Source: Pseudomonadota bacterium
GTDB lineage: Bacteria; Pseudomonadota; Gammaproteobacteria; Burkholderiales; Burkholderiaceae_D
Assembly (NCBI GenBank): GCA_023389425.1
Contig: JAEWEK010000020.1
Location: 1 to 23,958, forward strand
Length of the DNA: 23,958 bases
Direction: 5' to 3'
A model generated the notes under the pieces. The model saw only the letters and a program-made list of their open reading frames with translations, was not told where the DNA came from and made no database searches. The stretch's first letter is position 1. Each line of letters begins with the position of its first letter. Of the stretch, positions 23,006 through 23,958 are shown piece after piece. The translations under genes were made by a program, and so were the position numbers.

Positions 23006-23758
23006 ATGATTTCGGTTGAAAACCTGGAACTGGCCTTTGGCGCGCACAAGGTGCTGCACGACGTGAGCTTTTCAGTGGCCGAGGGCGAGGCCTTCGGGCT
23101 GGTGGGTGAATCAGGCTCCGGCAAGTCCACGGTGCTGCGCTGCATGGCGGGGCTTTACCGTGACTGGCAGGGCAGCATCCGGATCGGCGGCAAGGAGCTG
23201 GGGCACAAGATCGATCGCGAGCGATGCAGGCTGGTGCAGATGGTGTTCCAGGATCCCTATGGATCGCTGCATCCGCGCCACACGGTCGATACGGCCCTGT
23301 CGGAAGCGCTGCACATTCACGGCATCGGCGAGGTCGCCCGGCGCGTGCTCGACATCCTGAAGAAGGTCGGGCTGGATTCCTCGTTCCGCTACCGCTACCC
23401 GCACCAGATGTCTGGCGGGCAGCGCCAACGGGTCGCGATCGCGCGCGCCCTGATCCTCGAGCCCCGCATCCTGCTGCTGGACGAGCCGACGTCGGCGCTG
23501 GACGTGTCGGTGCAGGCGGAGATCCTCAACCTGCTGGCCGAGCTGCGCGAAAGGGAAGGACTCACCTACATCATGGTGACGCACGACCTGGGCGTGGTGG
23601 TGCACCTGTGCGATCGGGTGGGGGTGATGCAGCAGGGGCGGATTGTGGATGTGCAGGCGGGAGAAGCGCTGGTTGCAGGACATGGGCTGCATGCCTACAC
23701 GCGGGGGCTTGTCGATGCGACGCGTGATGCGACGGGGCGGTCTGCTGCGCGCCTGTAG
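23006..23758 (+). CDS. ABC transporter ATPase, DppF/OppF type
   Basis: A 250-residue ATPase, the second nucleotide-binding subunit of the importer. Walker A GESGSGKST (34-42), Q-loop Gln82 in MVFQDPYGSLHPRHTV, signature MSGGQRQRVAIARAL (135-149), Walker B LLLDEPTSALD (156-166) and His193 (VTHDLG). The SLHPR motif is typical of the OppF/DppF branch. ATG at 23006 is preferred because GGGA (22996-22999 region) sits 6 nt before it; an in-frame TTG at 23000 would be too close. It is somewhat short compared with DppF (about 330) because the C-terminal extension after HAYTRGLVDA is brief. It is the last gene of the locus. Confidence 0.93.
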   Translation: MISVENLELAFGAHKVLHDVSFSVAEGEAFGLVGESGSGKSTVLRCMAGLYRDWQGSIRIGGKELGHKIDRERCRLVQMVFQDPYGSLHPRHTVDTALSEALHIHGIGEVARRVLDILKKVGLDSSFRYRYPHQMSGGQRQRVAIARALILEPRILLLDEPTSALDVSVQAEILNLLAELREREGLTYIMVTHDLGVVVHLCDRVGVMQQGRIVDVQAGEALVAGHGLHAYTRGLVDATRDATGRSAARL

Positions 23759-23774
23759 CGGTGTGCCCAAAACT

Positions 23775-23802
23775 TGGGTTCCCGCCTGCGCGGGAACGAC
23801 GG
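23775..23802 (-). repeat. REP-like element after the ABC importer operon
   Basis: Hairpin GTTCCCGC (23778-23785) and GCGGGAAC (23790-23797) with a 4-nt loop, flanked by TGG and GACGG as in the element at 11290-11317. It lies 16 nt after the last ATPase gene and may end or stabilise the transcript. Confidence 0.75.
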
Positions 23803-23824
23803 TAACACTTGAGTTAAAAGCGTT

Positions 23825-23843
23825 CGTCGTTCCCGCGCAGGCG
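23825..23843 (+). repeat. Truncated REP-like element
   Basis: CGTCGTTCCCGCGCAGGCG matches the first 19 nt of the element at 11238-11265 exactly, then the match stops: GCGGGAACCCAT is expected and CACTACTGTCC follows instead. The second half has been replaced by unrelated sequence. Confidence 0.7.
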
Positions 23844-23958
23844 CACTACTGTCCGGAATAATTTGCTTGACTAAGCTGGGAGGGGTTGCAGGTATTGGAT
23901 TTGGGGCGTATACCCGAGTTTGCCGACTCAACAAATCCAAACCTGCAACATGTTCAGC
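23844..23958. mobile_element. Probable edge of an insertion element, continuing past the window
   Basis: Sequence from 23844 onward is less GC-rich and interrupts a REP-like element. It carries an inverted repeat, left arm 23885-23903 and right arm 23932-23949 (18 of 19 positions, one gap), with a 28-nt loop that could form two small inner hairpins (GGG/CCC at 23905-23916 and GAGT/ACTC about 23914-23929). An ATG (23950-23952) follows the right arm directly. No transposase sequence is visible before the window ends and the other border is outside, so the family cannot be named. Confidence 0.4.

Noticed and set aside
23885..23949. Hairpin considered as an integron attC site
   Set aside because: The arms do not carry the RYYYAAC/GTTRRRY core pair and no integrase or cassette is visible.

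Overview
The window is a high-GC stretch of bacterial chromosome with dense gene packing. Its gene content suggests a betaproteobacterium, probably an Oxalobacteraceae member such as Massilia: a TonB-dependent receptor locus, a long deo operon, and scattered REP-like hairpins built on GTTCCCGC/GCGGGAAC. The taxonomic assignment is inferred, not proven. No tRNA, rRNA or CRISPR array was seen.

Layout. (1) 252-2535, + strand: a two-gene membrane permease (DUF969/DUF979) followed by pyroglutamyl peptidase pcp, together probably handling 5-oxoproline or pyroglutamyl compounds. (2) 2583-5555, - strand: a pseudouridine catabolism operon (HTH-PfkB kinase, psuG) with a LysR regulator gene 22 nt downstream. 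(3) 5810-13073, + strand: a deoxynucleoside catabolism operon reading purine nucleoside phosphorylase, deoB, deoC, a two-domain ALDH16-type aldehyde dehydrogenase, deoA, cdd. Together these can take deoxycytidine, deoxyuridine/thymidine and purine nucleosides to glyceraldehyde-3-phosphate plus acetaldehyde, and the dehydrogenase plausibly oxidises the acetaldehyde. The psu and deo operons diverge from back-to-back promoters in 5585-5651. (4) 13074-13683: a decayed VapBC-type toxin-antitoxin remnant and several hairpins. (5) 13684-23758: a GntR/FadR-type regulator (- strand) diverging from a TonB-dependent receptor, an enolase-superfamily enzyme and a complete Opp/Dpp-type ABC importer (binding protein, two permeases, two ATPases). 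This looks like one uptake and catabolism locus for an unidentified substrate. (6) 23759-23958: REP-like elements, one cut short by foreign-looking sequence that carries a long hairpin ending just before an ATG; this is probably the edge of an insertion element.

The most interesting signals are the deo operon's combination of an animal-type DERA with an ALDH16 enzyme whose second domain has lost its catalytic residues; a pair of palindromes 20 bp apart over the promoter of the kinase that itself carries a DNA-binding domain; the overlapping face-to-face gntR/receptor promoters with a repeated GTCTGA motif; and the toxin gene whose centre has been deleted.
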